Source: Streptomyces spororaveus (GTDB lineage Bacteria; Actinomycetota; Actinomycetes; Streptomycetales; Streptomycetaceae). From it: a stretch of DNA of 64,000 nt. The notes under the pieces are model-generated. The model did no database searches. It saw only the letters and a list, made by a program, of their open reading frames with translations, and was not told the origin of the DNA. Made by a program: the position numbers and the translations under genes. The first letter of the stretch is position 1. Every line of letters starts with the position of its first letter. The DNA lies in assembly GCF_016755875.1 (NCBI RefSeq), contig NZ_BNED01000005.1, positions 6,090,001-6,154,000 on the forward strand, in the 5' to 3' direction. Of the stretch, positions 47,771-56,880 are shown one piece after another.

Positions 47771-48685
47771 ATGGCCTCTGGTACCGCTTCCACCTGGTCG
47801 GATCGCGCACACACGGTCCGTGACCTCCTCGCGTCCGGCCGCTCGTACTCCTTCGAGTTCTGGGCCCCGAAGACCGAGAAGGGCGAACGCAACCTCTGGA
47901 ACGCCCTGCGCCGGGTCGAGGCGGTATCCCCGAGTTTCGTCTCCGTGACCTACGGAGCCGGCGGCTCCACCCGCGGCGGCACCGTCAAGGCCACCCAGGA
48001 GATCGCCGCCGACACCACCCTCACCCCCGTCGCGCACCTCACCGCCGTGGACCACTCCATCGCCGAGCTGCGCCACGTCATCGGCCAGTTCGCCGACGCC
48101 GGGATCCGCAACATGCTCGCCCTGCGCGGAGACCCGCCGGGCGACCCGATGGCCGACTGGGTGGCGCACCCCGAGGGCGTGCACTACGCCGCCGACCTGG
48201 TGCGGCTGCTCAAGGAGTCCGGGGACTTCTGCGTCGGCGTCGCGGCCTTCCCCGAGATGCACCCGCGATCCACCGACTGGGATACGGACATCCGGCACTT
48301 CGTGGACAAGTGCCGTGCGGGCGCGGACTATGCGATCACCCAGATGTTCTTCGATCCCGAGAATTATCTGCGGCTGCGCGACAGCGTCGAGAAGGCGGGC
48401 TGCGAGACCCCGATCATCCCCGAGGTCATGCCTGTTGTGGGTATCAAGCAGCTCGACCGACTGCCCCAACTCAGCACCGCGCTCTTCCCCGCGGACGTGA
48501 AAGAGCGCATGCTCGCCGTCAAGGACGACCCGGCCGCTGTACGCTCCATTGGCATCGAGTTCGCCACGGAGTTCTGCGCGCGACTGCTGTCCGAGGGTGT
48601 CCCGGGGCTGCACTTCATCACGCTCAACAATTCCACGGCGACGCTCGAAATCTACGAGAACCTGGGCCTGCACCAGCGGGCCTGA
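47771..48685 (+). CDS. metF: Methylenetetrahydrofolate reductase
   Basis: Reduces 5,10-methylene-THF to 5-methyl-THF, the methyl donor for methionine synthesis. The 304-residue FAD-binding barrel has Phe-Glu-Phe-Trp-Ala-Pro-Lys near 24-30, [14 protein letters not shown] and a final Leu-His-Phe-Ile-Thr-Leu-Asn. Upstream (47701-47733) three copies of a TGTCCAAAA-like word lie close together and may be regulatory. Confidence 0.94.
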   Translation: MASGTASTWSDRAHTVRDLLASGRSYSFEFWAPKTEKGERNLWNALRRVEAVSPSFVSVTYGAGGSTRGGTVKATQEIAADTTLTPVAHLTAVDHSIAELRHVIGQFADAGIRNMLALRGDPPGDPMADWVAHPEGVHYAADLVRLLKESGDFCVGVAAFPEMHPRSTDWDTDIRHFVDKCRAGADYAITQMFFDPENYLRLRDSVEKAGCETPIIPEVMPVVGIKQLDRLPQLSTALFPADVKERMLAVKDDPAAVRSIGIEFATEFCARLLSEGVPGLHFITLNNSTATLEIYENLGLHQRA

Positions 48686-48735
48686 GCGGCCGTCCCCCGT
48701 TCCCGCGCCGGCGGCCGTACCGAGAGGGGCCATGC

Positions 48736-49602
48736 ATGGGAATGACGGTCCTCTACATCGCGTTCGGTTTCGTCGCGCTGTGGCTGCTTGCCGAGGTCCT
48801 GATGCAGTACAAGGCCCGGCTCCGCTGGCGCCTGCTCGCCTTCGCCGGCTTCCTCGGCGTGGTCGCCGGGGTGATACTGCCGTCGGTGCCGGTCATCGGC
48901 GCCGGCGCGCTGGCGTTCGCCGTGGGCCAGACCCTGGTGACCCTGTCCTTCCGCAAGGGCTTCGTCGCCGGCTGGGCGCTGCGCCGCGGCGGGGAGCCCG
49001 TCCGGCAGACACGCCGCCGCCGGGCCGCGGGCTCCAAGCAGGAGCCGGCCCTCCAGGTCACCGCGCTGCAGTACGAGGACGCGGCCGCGGCCGAGGACGG
49101 AGCCGCGCAGGAGCGGCCGTTCCGGGACGCGCCCCCGGACGTCTACAGCCCGGAGCCCGTGCCCGAGGACACCGGGTCCTACGGGATACAGAGTTTCGCG
49201 CCCCCCGAGGTCGACCGGACGGCCGCCTTCGCCTCGCCGTTCACCACGGCCGAGCAGGACGCCCACCAGTACGCGGCGTACTACGACCAGCAGAACCAGG
49301 GCGGCTACGACTACTCGGGCGGCTACCCGACGGGTGACCAGCAGCAGGTCTACGCCGCCTACTCGGACCCGTACATCGGCACCGGCGGCGGAATGGCCCC
49401 GCCCCCGGCGTACGACTACACGCCGTACGCCGGCTACGGGCAGCAGCAGTACTCCACGGACACCCCGCCCGGCGGCGTCTGGGTCCCGCAGCAGCGGTCC
49501 ACCGACGGGGCCGGCCAGTCCTACCCGATGGAGGACCAGGGCGAGCCGCCGCAGCAGTACCCGTACCCCCAGCAGGGCGGGTACGAGCAGTACCGCTACT
49601 GA
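48736..49602 (+). CDS. Membrane protein with Tyr/Gln/Gly/Pro-rich tail
   Basis: A 288-residue protein of unknown function. Two hydrophobic helices (about 4-22 and 33-70) are followed by a basic stretch and then a long low-complexity C-terminus (about 140-288) very rich in Tyr, Gln, Gly, Ser and Pro. Such tails are typical of intrinsically disordered regions in actinobacterial envelope proteins. A GAGAGG site precedes the ATG at 48736. It follows metF by 50 bases and may be cotranscribed. Confidence 0.7.
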   Translation: MGMTVLYIAFGFVALWLLAEVLMQYKARLRWRLLAFAGFLGVVAGVILPSVPVIGAGALAFAVGQTLVTLSFRKGFVAGWALRRGGEPVRQTRRRRAAGSKQEPALQVTALQYEDAAAAEDGAAQERPFRDAPPDVYSPEPVPEDTGSYGIQSFAPPEVDRTAAFASPFTTAEQDAHQYAAYYDQQNQGGYDYSGGYPTGDQQQVYAAYSDPYIGTGGGMAPPPAYDYTPYAGYGQQQYSTDTPPGGVWVPQQRSTDGAGQSYPMEDQGEPPQQYPYPQQGGYEQYRY

Positions 49603-49606
49603 CGGC

Positions 49607-51025
49607 TCACTGGGAGCCGCGGAACTCCGCGCCCTCCACGATCAGTCCGGCCACCAGGGCCCCGGTCATCCCGGCGTGCGCCAGCCCGCCGCCGGGGTGG
49701 GCCCAGCCGCCCGCCAGGTACAGCCCGGGCACGGCCGTGGTGTTGGCCGGCTGGAGCAGCCGGCCCCCGGCCCCCGCGAGGGCGGGCGGGGGCACCGCGC
49801 CGCCGAGCGCACCCGTCGCCGCCTCGACGTCGGCCGCGGTGCGCACCTCCTGCCACAACAGCCGCTCCCGCAGCCCCTGGACGGCGTTCTCCGCGAGGTT
49901 CAGCAGCTCGGCGGGGTCCGAGGTCCCGGGCCCGGGCACGGCGCTCACGGTGACCGCCTCGTGCTCCTCGTCGGGCCGGGTGGCCGGGTCGTCCGGGCGC
50001 ATGACGGTGACCTGCGCCCCGGAGACGTGCACCAGGGTGCGGTGCACGGCCGTGGCGGGGCGGGCGCCGCGCAGCGCGAGCAGGAGCGTGATCCGCCCCG
50101 GTACGCCGTCCCCGCGCGCGGGGACCGCCTCCGGCGGCCACGGCAGCGAACCGGCCGGCAGCTGCCGGGGGTCGATCCCGCACACGACGGTGTCGGCGGC
50201 CACCTCACCGCCGTCGGCCAGCCGCAGCCCGGCCGCCCGGCCGTCCGTGACCAGGACCTCCCGGACGTCCGCCCCGAAGACGAAGGCGACCTTGCGCTCC
50301 AGGCAGCGCTCGTACACGGCGGTGGCCAGGGCGCGCATCCCGCCGCGTACGTACCAGCTGCCGAAGGTCTGTTCCATGTACGGGAGCACGGCCGCCGAGG
50401 CGGGCGCGGTGGCGGGGTCGATCCCGTACCCGCGCACCAGGCCGGTCAGCAGCTCCGCGAGCGCGCCGCCCAGCTCCCGGTCGGCCACCTCGGCGAGGGT
50501 CGGGGTCCGGCGGCGCAGCAGGCCGCTGCGGCGCAGGGCCGGGTACGGGTCGACGCCCAGGGCCTGCCGGGCGCCGGGCCGCAGCGGCTCCTCCAGCAGC
50601 GGGCGGCGGGTGGCGTCCCAGGCGTCGCGGGCCCGGCCCAGGACGGCGTTCCAGCGTTCGCCGGCGCCCGGGCCGAAGGAGGATTCCAGGGCGGCGGCCA
50701 CACCGCCGCGCGAGGCGCCGGGGAGGGTGACGTCGATGCCGTGGCGGGGGAGCAGGTGCCGGACGGCCGGGTCGACCTGGACCATGTCGACGCAGGTCTC
50801 CAGCGACCGCTTGCCGGTCTTCACGAAGAGGTCGCGGTAGACGGCCGGCAGGTGCAGCAGCCCGGGCCCGGTGTCGAAGGCGAAGCCCTCGCGCTCGTAC
50901 CTGCCGACGGCTCCGCCGTAGGTCGTCCCGCGTTCGTACACCGTCACCTGGTGCCCCGCCACGGCCAGCCGGGCCGCCGTAGCCATCGCGCCCATGCCGG
51001 CGCCGATCACCGCAATTCGTGCCAT
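49607..51025 (-). CDS. CrtI-like FAD-dependent oxidoreductase
   Basis: A 472-residue FAD enzyme of the phytoene desaturase (CrtI) type. It begins with the dinucleotide loop Gly-Ala-Gly-Met-Gly-Ala near 8-13, followed by Tyr-Glu-Arg and Gly-Gly-Ala-Val-Gly-Arg, and ends with Gly-Leu-Tyr-Leu-Ala-Gly-Gly-Trp-Ala-His-Pro-Gly-Gly-Gly, the C-terminal FAD motif of carotenoid desaturases. No other carotenoid gene is nearby, and the family includes enzymes outside carotenoid metabolism, so the reaction stays open. It is convergent with the preceding membrane protein gene. Confidence 0.82.
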   Translation of the reverse strand: MARIAVIGAGMGAMATAARLAVAGHQVTVYERGTTYGGAVGRYEREGFAFDTGPGLLHLPAVYRDLFVKTGKRSLETCVDMVQVDPAVRHLLPRHGIDVTLPGASRGGVAAALESSFGPGAGERWNAVLGRARDAWDATRRPLLEEPLRPGARQALGVDPYPALRRSGLLRRRTPTLAEVADRELGGALAELLTGLVRGYGIDPATAPASAAVLPYMEQTFGSWYVRGGMRALATAVYERCLERKVAFVFGADVREVLVTDGRAAGLRLADGGEVAADTVVCGIDPRQLPAGSLPWPPEAVPARGDGVPGRITLLLALRGARPATAVHRTLVHVSGAQVTVMRPDDPATRPDEEHEAVTVSAVPGPGTSDPAELLNLAENAVQGLRERLLWQEVRTAADVEAATGALGGAVPPPALAGAGGRLLQPANTTAVPGLYLAGGWAHPGGGLAHAGMTGALVAGLIVEGAEFRGSQ

Positions 51026-51062
51026 GCGGCCGAGCCTATCGAGCCCCGTGGTGGCCCTGCGG

Positions 51063-51689
51063 TCAGCGGGGTGGGGCCCCGGTGGTCTCGCGGGCCTCGG
51101 CCGCCAGCCGCTTCTCCTCGCGGCGCTGGGCGCGGCGGCGCAGGAAGCGGCGGATCCGGCTCCAGAGGAAGATCAGTATGGCCAGTCCGGCGGCCAGCAG
51201 CACGGCCGCGATGATCGCGGCGGCCTCGGGGTTGAACATCGCGAAGGTGACGAGCCCGGCCACGCCGAGGTCCTCGGCGATGCTCATCCCCACGTTGGTG
51301 AAGGGCTCGGGGGAGGTGTTGATCGCCATCCGGGTGCCGGCTTTGACGAAATGGCTGGCCAGCGCGGTGGAGCCGCCGACCGCGGCGGCGGTGATGTCGG
51401 AGAGTGAACCGCTCTGCCCGGCCAGCAGCGCACCGATCACCGCGCCGGACACCGGGCGGATCACGGTGTGGACGGTGTCCCATATCGAGTCCATGTACGG
51501 GACCTTGTCGGCGATCGCCTCGCACAGGAACAGCACCGCCGCGACGACCAGCACGTCCGTGCGTTGCAGCGAGGCGGGGACGTCGTCGGTCAGGCCGGTA
51601 CGGCCGAAGATGCCGAGCAGGAGGACCACGGCGTAAGCGTTGATCCCACTGGCCCAGCCGCTGGTGAAGACCAGGGGGAGCACACTCAT
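51063..51689 (-). CDS. DUF4126 membrane protein
   Basis: A 208-residue integral membrane protein of the DUF4126 family. It has about four hydrophobic segments, a Gly-Ile-Asn-Ala-Tyr segment near 15-19, an Asp-Lys-Val-Pro-Tyr-Met-Asp loop near 61-67, and a strongly basic C-terminal tail. It lies 37 bases upstream of the CrtI-like gene on the same strand. Function is unknown. Confidence 0.8.
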   Translation of the reverse strand: MSVLPLVFTSGWASGINAYAVVLLLGIFGRTGLTDDVPASLQRTDVLVVAAVLFLCEAIADKVPYMDSIWDTVHTVIRPVSGAVIGALLAGQSGSLSDITAAAVGGSTALASHFVKAGTRMAINTSPEPFTNVGMSIAEDLGVAGLVTFAMFNPEAAAIIAAVLLAAGLAILIFLWSRIRRFLRRRAQRREEKRLAAEARETTGAPPR

Positions 51690-51771
51690 CGGATCATCAT
51701 GCCGTACGGATGCGCAGAAAAGTGAGGGGACGGCCGCACGGCGGCCATCCCCTCACCCACGTTGTCCGGGG

Positions 51772-52173
51772 CTACTGCCCCTGCTCGTCACGGCGGCGCT
51801 GCCACCGTTCCTCGATGCGGGTCATCATCGACCGACGCTGCCGGTTCCGGCCATGGGCCGAACCACCGGTACTTCCGGAGACGGGCTGCTCGCCAGGCTT
51901 GGGTGCCTTGCGCCAACCGGTGACCACCAGGACCGTACATCCCAGCATGACGAGGAAACCCACCACGCTGATCCAGAGCACGTTCGGAATGATCACACCG
52001 GTCATGAGGAGCGCGATACCCACCACAATGCCTGCGACTGCCTGGTAGACCCGTCGCCGGGTGTACGTACGCAGTCCGCTTCCCTCAAGCGCTGTCGCGA
52101 ACTTGGGATCTTCGGCGTACAGCGCTCGCTCCATCTGCTCGAGCATTCGCTGCTCGTGCTCCGAGAGCGGCAC
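51772..52173 (-). CDS. DUF3040 membrane protein
   Basis: A 133-residue protein of the DUF3040 family, common in actinobacteria. The N-terminal Pro-Leu-Ser-Glu-His-Glu-Gln-Arg-Met-Leu-Glu-Gln-Met-Glu signature is clear, followed by two membrane helices (about 44-62 and 66-84) and a basic disordered tail. The GTG at 52173 is the start because the signature begins right after it. The 292-base gap upstream holds a possible TATCCT minus-10 element near 52226 but no gene. Function is unknown. Confidence 0.85.
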   Translation of the reverse strand: MPLSEHEQRMLEQMERALYAEDPKFATALEGSGLRTYTRRRVYQAVAGIVVGIALLMTGVIIPNVLWISVVGFLVMLGCTVLVVTGWRKAPKPGEQPVSGSTGGSAHGRNRQRRSMMTRIEERWQRRRDEQGQ

Positions 52174-52465
52174 GGGAGTCCTCCTCATCCGTCGGTCGCG
52201 GGGGTGGCGACCAGGGGTCCCCTTCAGGATAGGCGGGGAATCGCCCCCGTGACACCCGCCCTCTGCGTCGCGTTCCCATAGGACACGGCCCAGAAATGAC
52301 GCAGCCGGTAAAAGCCTGCGTGAAAACCGTACCGCCGCGGGGGCGGTCACTGAGGCCCTTATTCCCCAATGGTCCGTCCACCATGCCGGTCTTGCACCTG
52401 ATCATACGGGGCCGACCGGCGGATCGGAGGGTGTGTGGCCGACTCCGCGCGCGGAAGGTCGCAGT

Positions 52466-53224
52466 TCAGGCGTGCTTCTCGCCCAAGACGTGCAGCTGGG
52501 TGGCGACCGCGTGGAAGGCGGGGAGCTCGGCCGCGGCCTCCTCCAGACGCAGCAGGGCCTCCACGGCGCCGGGCTCGGTGTCCACGAGGACGCCGGGCAC
52601 GAGGTCGGCGAAGATCCGCACGCCGTGCACCGCGCCGACCGCGAGGCCGGCGCCGCCGACCAGCTCGGAGAGCTGCTCGGCGGTGAAGCGGCGCGGCACC
52701 GGGTCGCCGGAGCCCCAGCGGCCGGCCGGGTCGGTGAGTGCCGTACGGGCCTCTGTGAAGTGCCCGGCGAGCGCGCGGGCCAGCACGGCCCCGCCGAGAC
52801 CGGCGGCCAGCAGGCTGAGCGTGCCGCCGGCGCGCAGCGCGGCCACCGTGTTGGCCACGCCCTCCGCGGGGTCGTCCACGTACTCCAGCACGCCGTGGCA
52901 GAGCACCACGTCGTAGGCGTCCTGCTCGACGACGTCCAACAGGCCCTGGGCATCGCCCTGGACCCCGCGCACGAGATCGGCGACACCGGCCTCCGCGACC
53001 CGGCGCTCCAGCCCGAACAGCGCGTTCGGACTGGGGTCGACCACGGTGACCCGGTGGCCCAGACGGGCCACCGGCACGGCGAACTTGCCGGTGCCGCCAC
53101 CGGTGTCGAGCACGTCCAGCACATCCCGCCCGGTCGCCTTCACCCGGCGGTCGAGCGCCTCCTTGAGGACCTCCCACACCACGGCGGTGCGGAGGGAGGC
53201 GCGGGGGCGGGAAGTGTCCGACAC
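52466..53224 (-). CDS. SAM-dependent methyltransferase
   Basis: A 252-residue class I methyltransferase. Motif I reads Val-Leu-Asp-Thr-Gly-Gly-Gly-Thr-Gly-Lys near 38-47, with the acidic motif II at Val-Asp-Pro-Ser-Pro and motif post-I/IV Cys-His-Gly-Val-Leu-Glu-Tyr-Val near 107-114. The substrate is not known. It lies 73 bases downstream of the HEPN-domain gene on the same strand. Confidence 0.85.
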   Translation of the reverse strand: MSDTSRPRASLRTAVVWEVLKEALDRRVKATGRDVLDVLDTGGGTGKFAVPVARLGHRVTVVDPSPNALFGLERRVAEAGVADLVRGVQGDAQGLLDVVEQDAYDVVLCHGVLEYVDDPAEGVANTVAALRAGGTLSLLAAGLGGAVLARALAGHFTEARTALTDPAGRWGSGDPVPRRFTAEQLSELVGGAGLAVGAVHGVRIFADLVPGVLVDTEPGAVEALLRLEEAAAELPAFHAVATQLHVLGEKHA

Positions 53225-53297
53225 GGCTGATGGCTCCTCGGCGGGGTAAAGGGTGAGCGGTCCTGGCCCACCCTATTGCCTTCCGCCGCCGGGCAGC

Positions 53298-53792
53298 TCA
53301 TCCCGCGTCCGGATGCTCCGGACGTGGCTGCGGCAGGGTCTGCGGCAGGGGCTGGGGCGCGGCCCGGACGGTGAGCATCCGCTCCACCAGGCGAAGGAAC
53401 ATCGAGGCCGCCCGCACCAGATCGTCGGCGTCCCGGCAGCTCGCCGCGTCCGCTATCCCCGCCTCGGCCCTGGCCCTGCGCGCGGCGCCGGAGGCGAAGA
53501 GCACGCTCCACTCCGCCAGCTCCGGCGCCAGCTCCGGCAGGACCTCCCACGCGCTGCGGATCCGGGGCCGGCGCCGCGGGTTCACCGGTTCCGGCCGGGC
53601 CCGCGCGGCGAGCACGGCGGCGGCGGTGCGCAGGGCGGCGAGGTGGGCGGTGGCGTAGCGCTCGTTGGGGCGGGTCAGCCGGGCGGCCTCGGCCAGGCCG
53701 CTGTGGGCCTTGGCCAGCAGGTCGAGGGCGGCCGGTGGGGCCGTCGACTTGCGCAGGACGGGGTGGACAGGGGACGGGGACGGTGTGGCCAT
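53298..53792 (-). CDS. SAV_6107-type HEPN domain protein
   Basis: A 164-residue all-helical protein of the SAV_6107 HEPN group, found across Streptomyces. HEPN domains often occur in RNases and toxin modules; the canonical Arg-x4-His catalytic motif is not obvious here, though Arg-Tyr-Ala-Thr-Ala-His near 45-50 fits the spacing. No antitoxin or nucleotidyltransferase partner is adjacent. An AGGAGG site precedes the ATG. Confidence 0.75.
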   Translation of the reverse strand: MATPSPSPVHPVLRKSTAPPAALDLLAKAHSGLAEAARLTRPNERYATAHLAALRTAAAVLAARARPEPVNPRRRPRIRSAWEVLPELAPELAEWSVLFASGAARRARAEAGIADAASCRDADDLVRAASMFLRLVERMLTVRAAPQPLPQTLPQPRPEHPDAG

Positions 53793-53923
53793 GACGAACC
53801 TCCTGTCGATGCGTTGCCCCCATCGTGACGGGCCCCACTGACAATTGCGCTGACCTGCGCTTTTACGGTCACGAACCGGGCAACTGCCCCCTCCTGCGCA
53901 CCTCGTGCGAAGAAGGGTGCTAG

Positions 53924-53951
53924 TTTTTGAACTGACCAGTCAGTTCAAAAA
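53924..53951. promoter_or_regulatory. Perfect palindromic operator of the ABC/YhgE-tetR operon
   Basis: Two 13-base arms, TTTTTGAACTGAC and its complement, with a 2-base centre, 14 bases before the GTG of the ABC gene. It is strikingly A+T-rich for this genome. The TetR-type gene at the end of the operon is the obvious candidate to bind it. Confidence 0.8.
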
Positions 53952-53964
53952 GAAGGGGGACGGC

Positions 53965-54801
53965 GTGGACAGCCCGCACGGCGCGGCCGTCAAAGCCGCG
54001 GACTTCGGACTCAAGGGCCCGCGGGGCTGGGCCTTCCAGGGAGTCGCCGTCGATGCGGCGCCAGGCTCGCTCATCGCGGTCGAAGGCCCCTCCGGCAGCG
54101 GTCGTACCTGCCTGCTCCTTGCCCTCACCGGGCGGATGAAACCCACCCGGGGCCACGCCGAGGTCGGCGGCCACCGGCTGCCGAAGCACATGACGGCGGT
54201 CCGCCGGATCGCCGCACTCGGCCCGGTCTCCGGGGTCAACGAACTCGACCAGGCGCTCACCGTCGCGGAACAGCTGCGCGAGGGCGCCCTGCTCCAGCGC
54301 CACTACGGCGCCCCGGTCCGCGCCCTGCTGCGGCCCCGGGCCGAGCGCCGCGCCGTCGCCGAGGCGCGGATCGCCTCCGCCCTGGAGGCCGCCGGACTGG
54401 ACCTCGCCACGCTGCCCAAGGGCGGGCGCACCTCCGTACGGGACCTGGAACGCCTGGAGGCCGTACGGCTGTCCGTCGCCATCGCGCTGCTGGGCTCCCC
54501 GGGACTGCTGGCCCTCGACGACCTCGACCTCAAGCTGTCGGACACCGCGCGCGCCGAGGCCTGGGAGCTGCTCCGCTCCGTCGCCTCCCGCGGGATCACC
54601 GTCCTCGCGGTGTGCAGCGAGGCACCCGCCGACGCGGTCGTCCTGCGGACCTCCCCCAAGGAGCCGGACGCGCCCGCCGCCGCGGGTGACGACGCCGGGA
54701 ACGACACGAAGAACGACACGAAGAACGACACGAAGAACGACTCCGGGAACGACGACACGAAGGGGGCGGACGATGCGCTCGCCGAAGCTGGCCGCGCTTG
54801 A
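53965..54801 (+). CDS. ABC transporter ATP-binding protein
   Basis: A 278-residue ATPase subunit. Walker A is Gly-Pro-Ser-Gly-Ser-Gly-Arg-Thr near 41-48, and a degenerate Walker B Leu-Leu-Ala-Leu-Asp-Asp-Leu-Asp lies near 184-191. The ABC signature is weak: a Ser-Val-Arg-Asp-Leu-Glu-Arg-Leu segment replaces Leu-Ser-Gly-Gly-Gln, so activity may be atypical. The C-terminus carries three exact repeats of Asn-Asp-Thr-Lys. The GTG at 53965 has an AAGGGGGA site. The gene overlaps the YhgE/Pip gene by 29 bases and is preceded by a palindromic operator. Confidence 0.82.
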   Translation: MDSPHGAAVKAADFGLKGPRGWAFQGVAVDAAPGSLIAVEGPSGSGRTCLLLALTGRMKPTRGHAEVGGHRLPKHMTAVRRIAALGPVSGVNELDQALTVAEQLREGALLQRHYGAPVRALLRPRAERRAVAEARIASALEAAGLDLATLPKGGRTSVRDLERLEAVRLSVAIALLGSPGLLALDDLDLKLSDTARAEAWELLRSVASRGITVLAVCSEAPADAVVLRTSPKEPDAPAAAGDDAGNDTKNDTKNDTKNDSGNDDTKGADDALAEAGRA

Positions 54802-56866
54802 GCTGAAGCGGTTCGGGCGGGGGAGGCTGCCCCGGGCCGCCCTCGTCGCGCTGCTCGTGCTGCCACTGCTCTACGGAGCCCTGTACCTGTGGTCCTTCTG
54901 GGACCCCTACAAGCGCCTCGACAAGGTGCCCGTCGCCATCGTCAACGCCGACAAGGGCACGACCGTCGACGGCGCGCGCCTCGACGCCGGCGGTGAGATC
55001 ACCCGGAAGCTGCACGACAGCAAGAGGTTCGACTGGCGGGAGGTGAGTGCGAAGGAGGCGGCCGAGGGCCTGGAGGACGGCCGGTACTACCTGACCCTGA
55101 CCATGCCGGAGGACTTCAGCGCGAAGATCGCCTCCAGCGCCGGCGACGACCCCACCACCGGGGCCCTCCAGGTCCGCACGAACGACGCCAACAACTACAT
55201 CGTCGGCTCGATCTCGCGGACCGTCTTCTCCGAGGTCCGCTCCGCGGCGTCCGCCAACGCCTCCCGCGGCTTCCTCGACAAGATCTTCGTGAACTTCTCC
55301 GACCTGCACGACAAGACCGCCGAGGCGGCCGACGGCGCCGACAAGCTCAAGGACGGCGCGGGCAAGGCCCAGGAAGGCGCCAAGGAGCTCGCCGACGGCC
55401 TCGACACGGCGCAGGAGAAGTCCGGCGAGCTCAACAGCGGTCTGCAGAAGCTGAACACGGCGGCCGGCAAGCTGGAGACCGGCTCCAAGGACGTCGCGGA
55501 CGGCACCCAGGCGCTGGCGGACAAGGTCAACGGGGCCGCGAACAAGGCCCGCCCCTTCGTCAAGGACCCGAAGAACCTGGCGGACACCGCCGAACTCGTC
55601 GCCGACAGCGCGAAGGTGGTCAACAACCACCTGGGGACGTTCGCCGAGAAGGCACCGGCCGCGGCCGCCGCCGCGAAGAAGGCCGCCACCGGCGCGGACG
55701 CGTACTACACCAAGCACTGCGTCACCCCCGGCGGCGAACCGCACCTGGCCTCCTGCCCCGACCTGAAGAAGGTCAGGGACAGCGCGGCCGAGGCCGCCGA
55801 GCTCAGCGGGGACGTCAGCGTCCTGGTCAAGAACGCCGACGGGGACGTCGCCAAGCTCCGCACCCAGCTCACCGACCTGGAGAAGAAGGCCCGCGAGCTC
55901 GTCGTCAAGGCCCCCCAGCTCGCGGGTGACCTCGACGCGGCCGTCGCCAAGGTCAACGCCCTCAACTCCGGCGCCCACAAGGTGTCCGCCGGCATGACCC
56001 AGCTGCACACCGGCCTCGGCACCGCCACCACCGGGTCCGGCGCCCTCAGCGACGGCGTCGGCAAGCTCGGCGACGGTGCCCACCGGCTCGACGGCGGCAT
56101 GTACAAGCTCGTCGACGGCACCGGCGAGCTCGCCGGCGGCCTGCACGAGGGCGCCGGCAAGATCCCCGACTACGACCAGGAGCAGCGCGAGCGGCGCACC
56201 CAGGTCATGGCCGACCCGATCCAGCTCGCCAACCAGTCCCTGCACAAGGCGCCCAACTACGGCACCGGCTTCGCCCCCTACTTCATCCCGCTGTCCCTCT
56301 GGGTCGGCGCGATGGTGGCCTACATGCTGATCGCCCCGATGAACCGGCGCGCCCTGGCCGCCGGAGCCGCGCCCTGGCGGGTCGCCCTCGCCGGCTGGCT
56401 GCCCGTGGCGGGCCTCGGCACGGCGCAGGTGGCCCTGCTGATGTCCGTACTGCACTGGGCGCCCGGCCTCGGCCTGAAGATGGCCCACCCGGCCCTCACC
56501 ATCGGCTTCCTGATGCTGGTCACCTGCTGCTTCGCGGCGATCGTCCAGTGGCTCAACGCCAAGTTCGGCGCCGCCGGCCGCATCCTGGTGCTGGCCGTCC
56601 TGATGCTCCAGCTGACCTCGGCGGGCGGCACCTACCCCGTCCAGACCAGCCCGGACTTCTTCAACTGGATCCACCCGTACCTGCCGATGTCGTACATCGT
56701 CGAGAGCCTGCGCCGCCTCATCACCGGCGGCGACCTCGCCCCGGTCTGGCACGGAAGCGCGGTCCTCCTGGCCTTCACCGCGGGCGCCCTGGCCCTCACC
56801 GCGCTCGCCGCCCGCGGCAAGCAGGTGTGGACCATGGACCGGCTGCACCCGGAACTGAGTCTGTAG
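54773..56866 (+). CDS. YhgE/Pip-family ABC-2-type membrane protein
   Basis: A 697-residue membrane protein of the YhgE/Pip family. One N-terminal helix (about 22-42) is followed by a large extracytoplasmic domain of about 450 residues with coiled-coil/heptad-like Gly-Ala-x-Lys-Leu-x-Asp-Gly repeats, and then five C-terminal helices (about 500-690) of ABC-2 permease type. Family members include phage infection protein Pip and the EsaA-like component of type VII secretion. Overlap with the ATPase gene argues for one exporter complex. The cargo is unknown. Confidence 0.87.
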   Translation: MRSPKLAALELKRFGRGRLPRAALVALLVLPLLYGALYLWSFWDPYKRLDKVPVAIVNADKGTTVDGARLDAGGEITRKLHDSKRFDWREVSAKEAAEGLEDGRYYLTLTMPEDFSAKIASSAGDDPTTGALQVRTNDANNYIVGSISRTVFSEVRSAASANASRGFLDKIFVNFSDLHDKTAEAADGADKLKDGAGKAQEGAKELADGLDTAQEKSGELNSGLQKLNTAAGKLETGSKDVADGTQALADKVNGAANKARPFVKDPKNLADTAELVADSAKVVNNHLGTFAEKAPAAAAAAKKAATGADAYYTKHCVTPGGEPHLASCPDLKKVRDSAAEAAELSGDVSVLVKNADGDVAKLRTQLTDLEKKARELVVKAPQLAGDLDAAVAKVNALNSGAHKVSAGMTQLHTGLGTATTGSGALSDGVGKLGDGAHRLDGGMYKLVDGTGELAGGLHEGAGKIPDYDQEQRERRTQVMADPIQLANQSLHKAPNYGTGFAPYFIPLSLWVGAMVAYMLIAPMNRRALAAGAAPWRVALAGWLPVAGLGTAQVALLMSVLHWAPGLGLKMAHPALTIGFLMLVTCCFAAIVQWLNAKFGAAGRILVLAVLMLQLTSAGGTYPVQTSPDFFNWIHPYLPMSYIVESLRRLITGGDLAPVWHGSAVLLAFTAGALALTALAARGKQVWTMDRLHPELSL

Positions 56867-56880
56867 GGACGTGTTGACCT

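Noticed and set aside
49607..51025. Part of a carotenoid cluster
   Set aside because: No crtE, crtB or cyclase gene is adjacent; only the FAD-enzyme family resemblance supports it.
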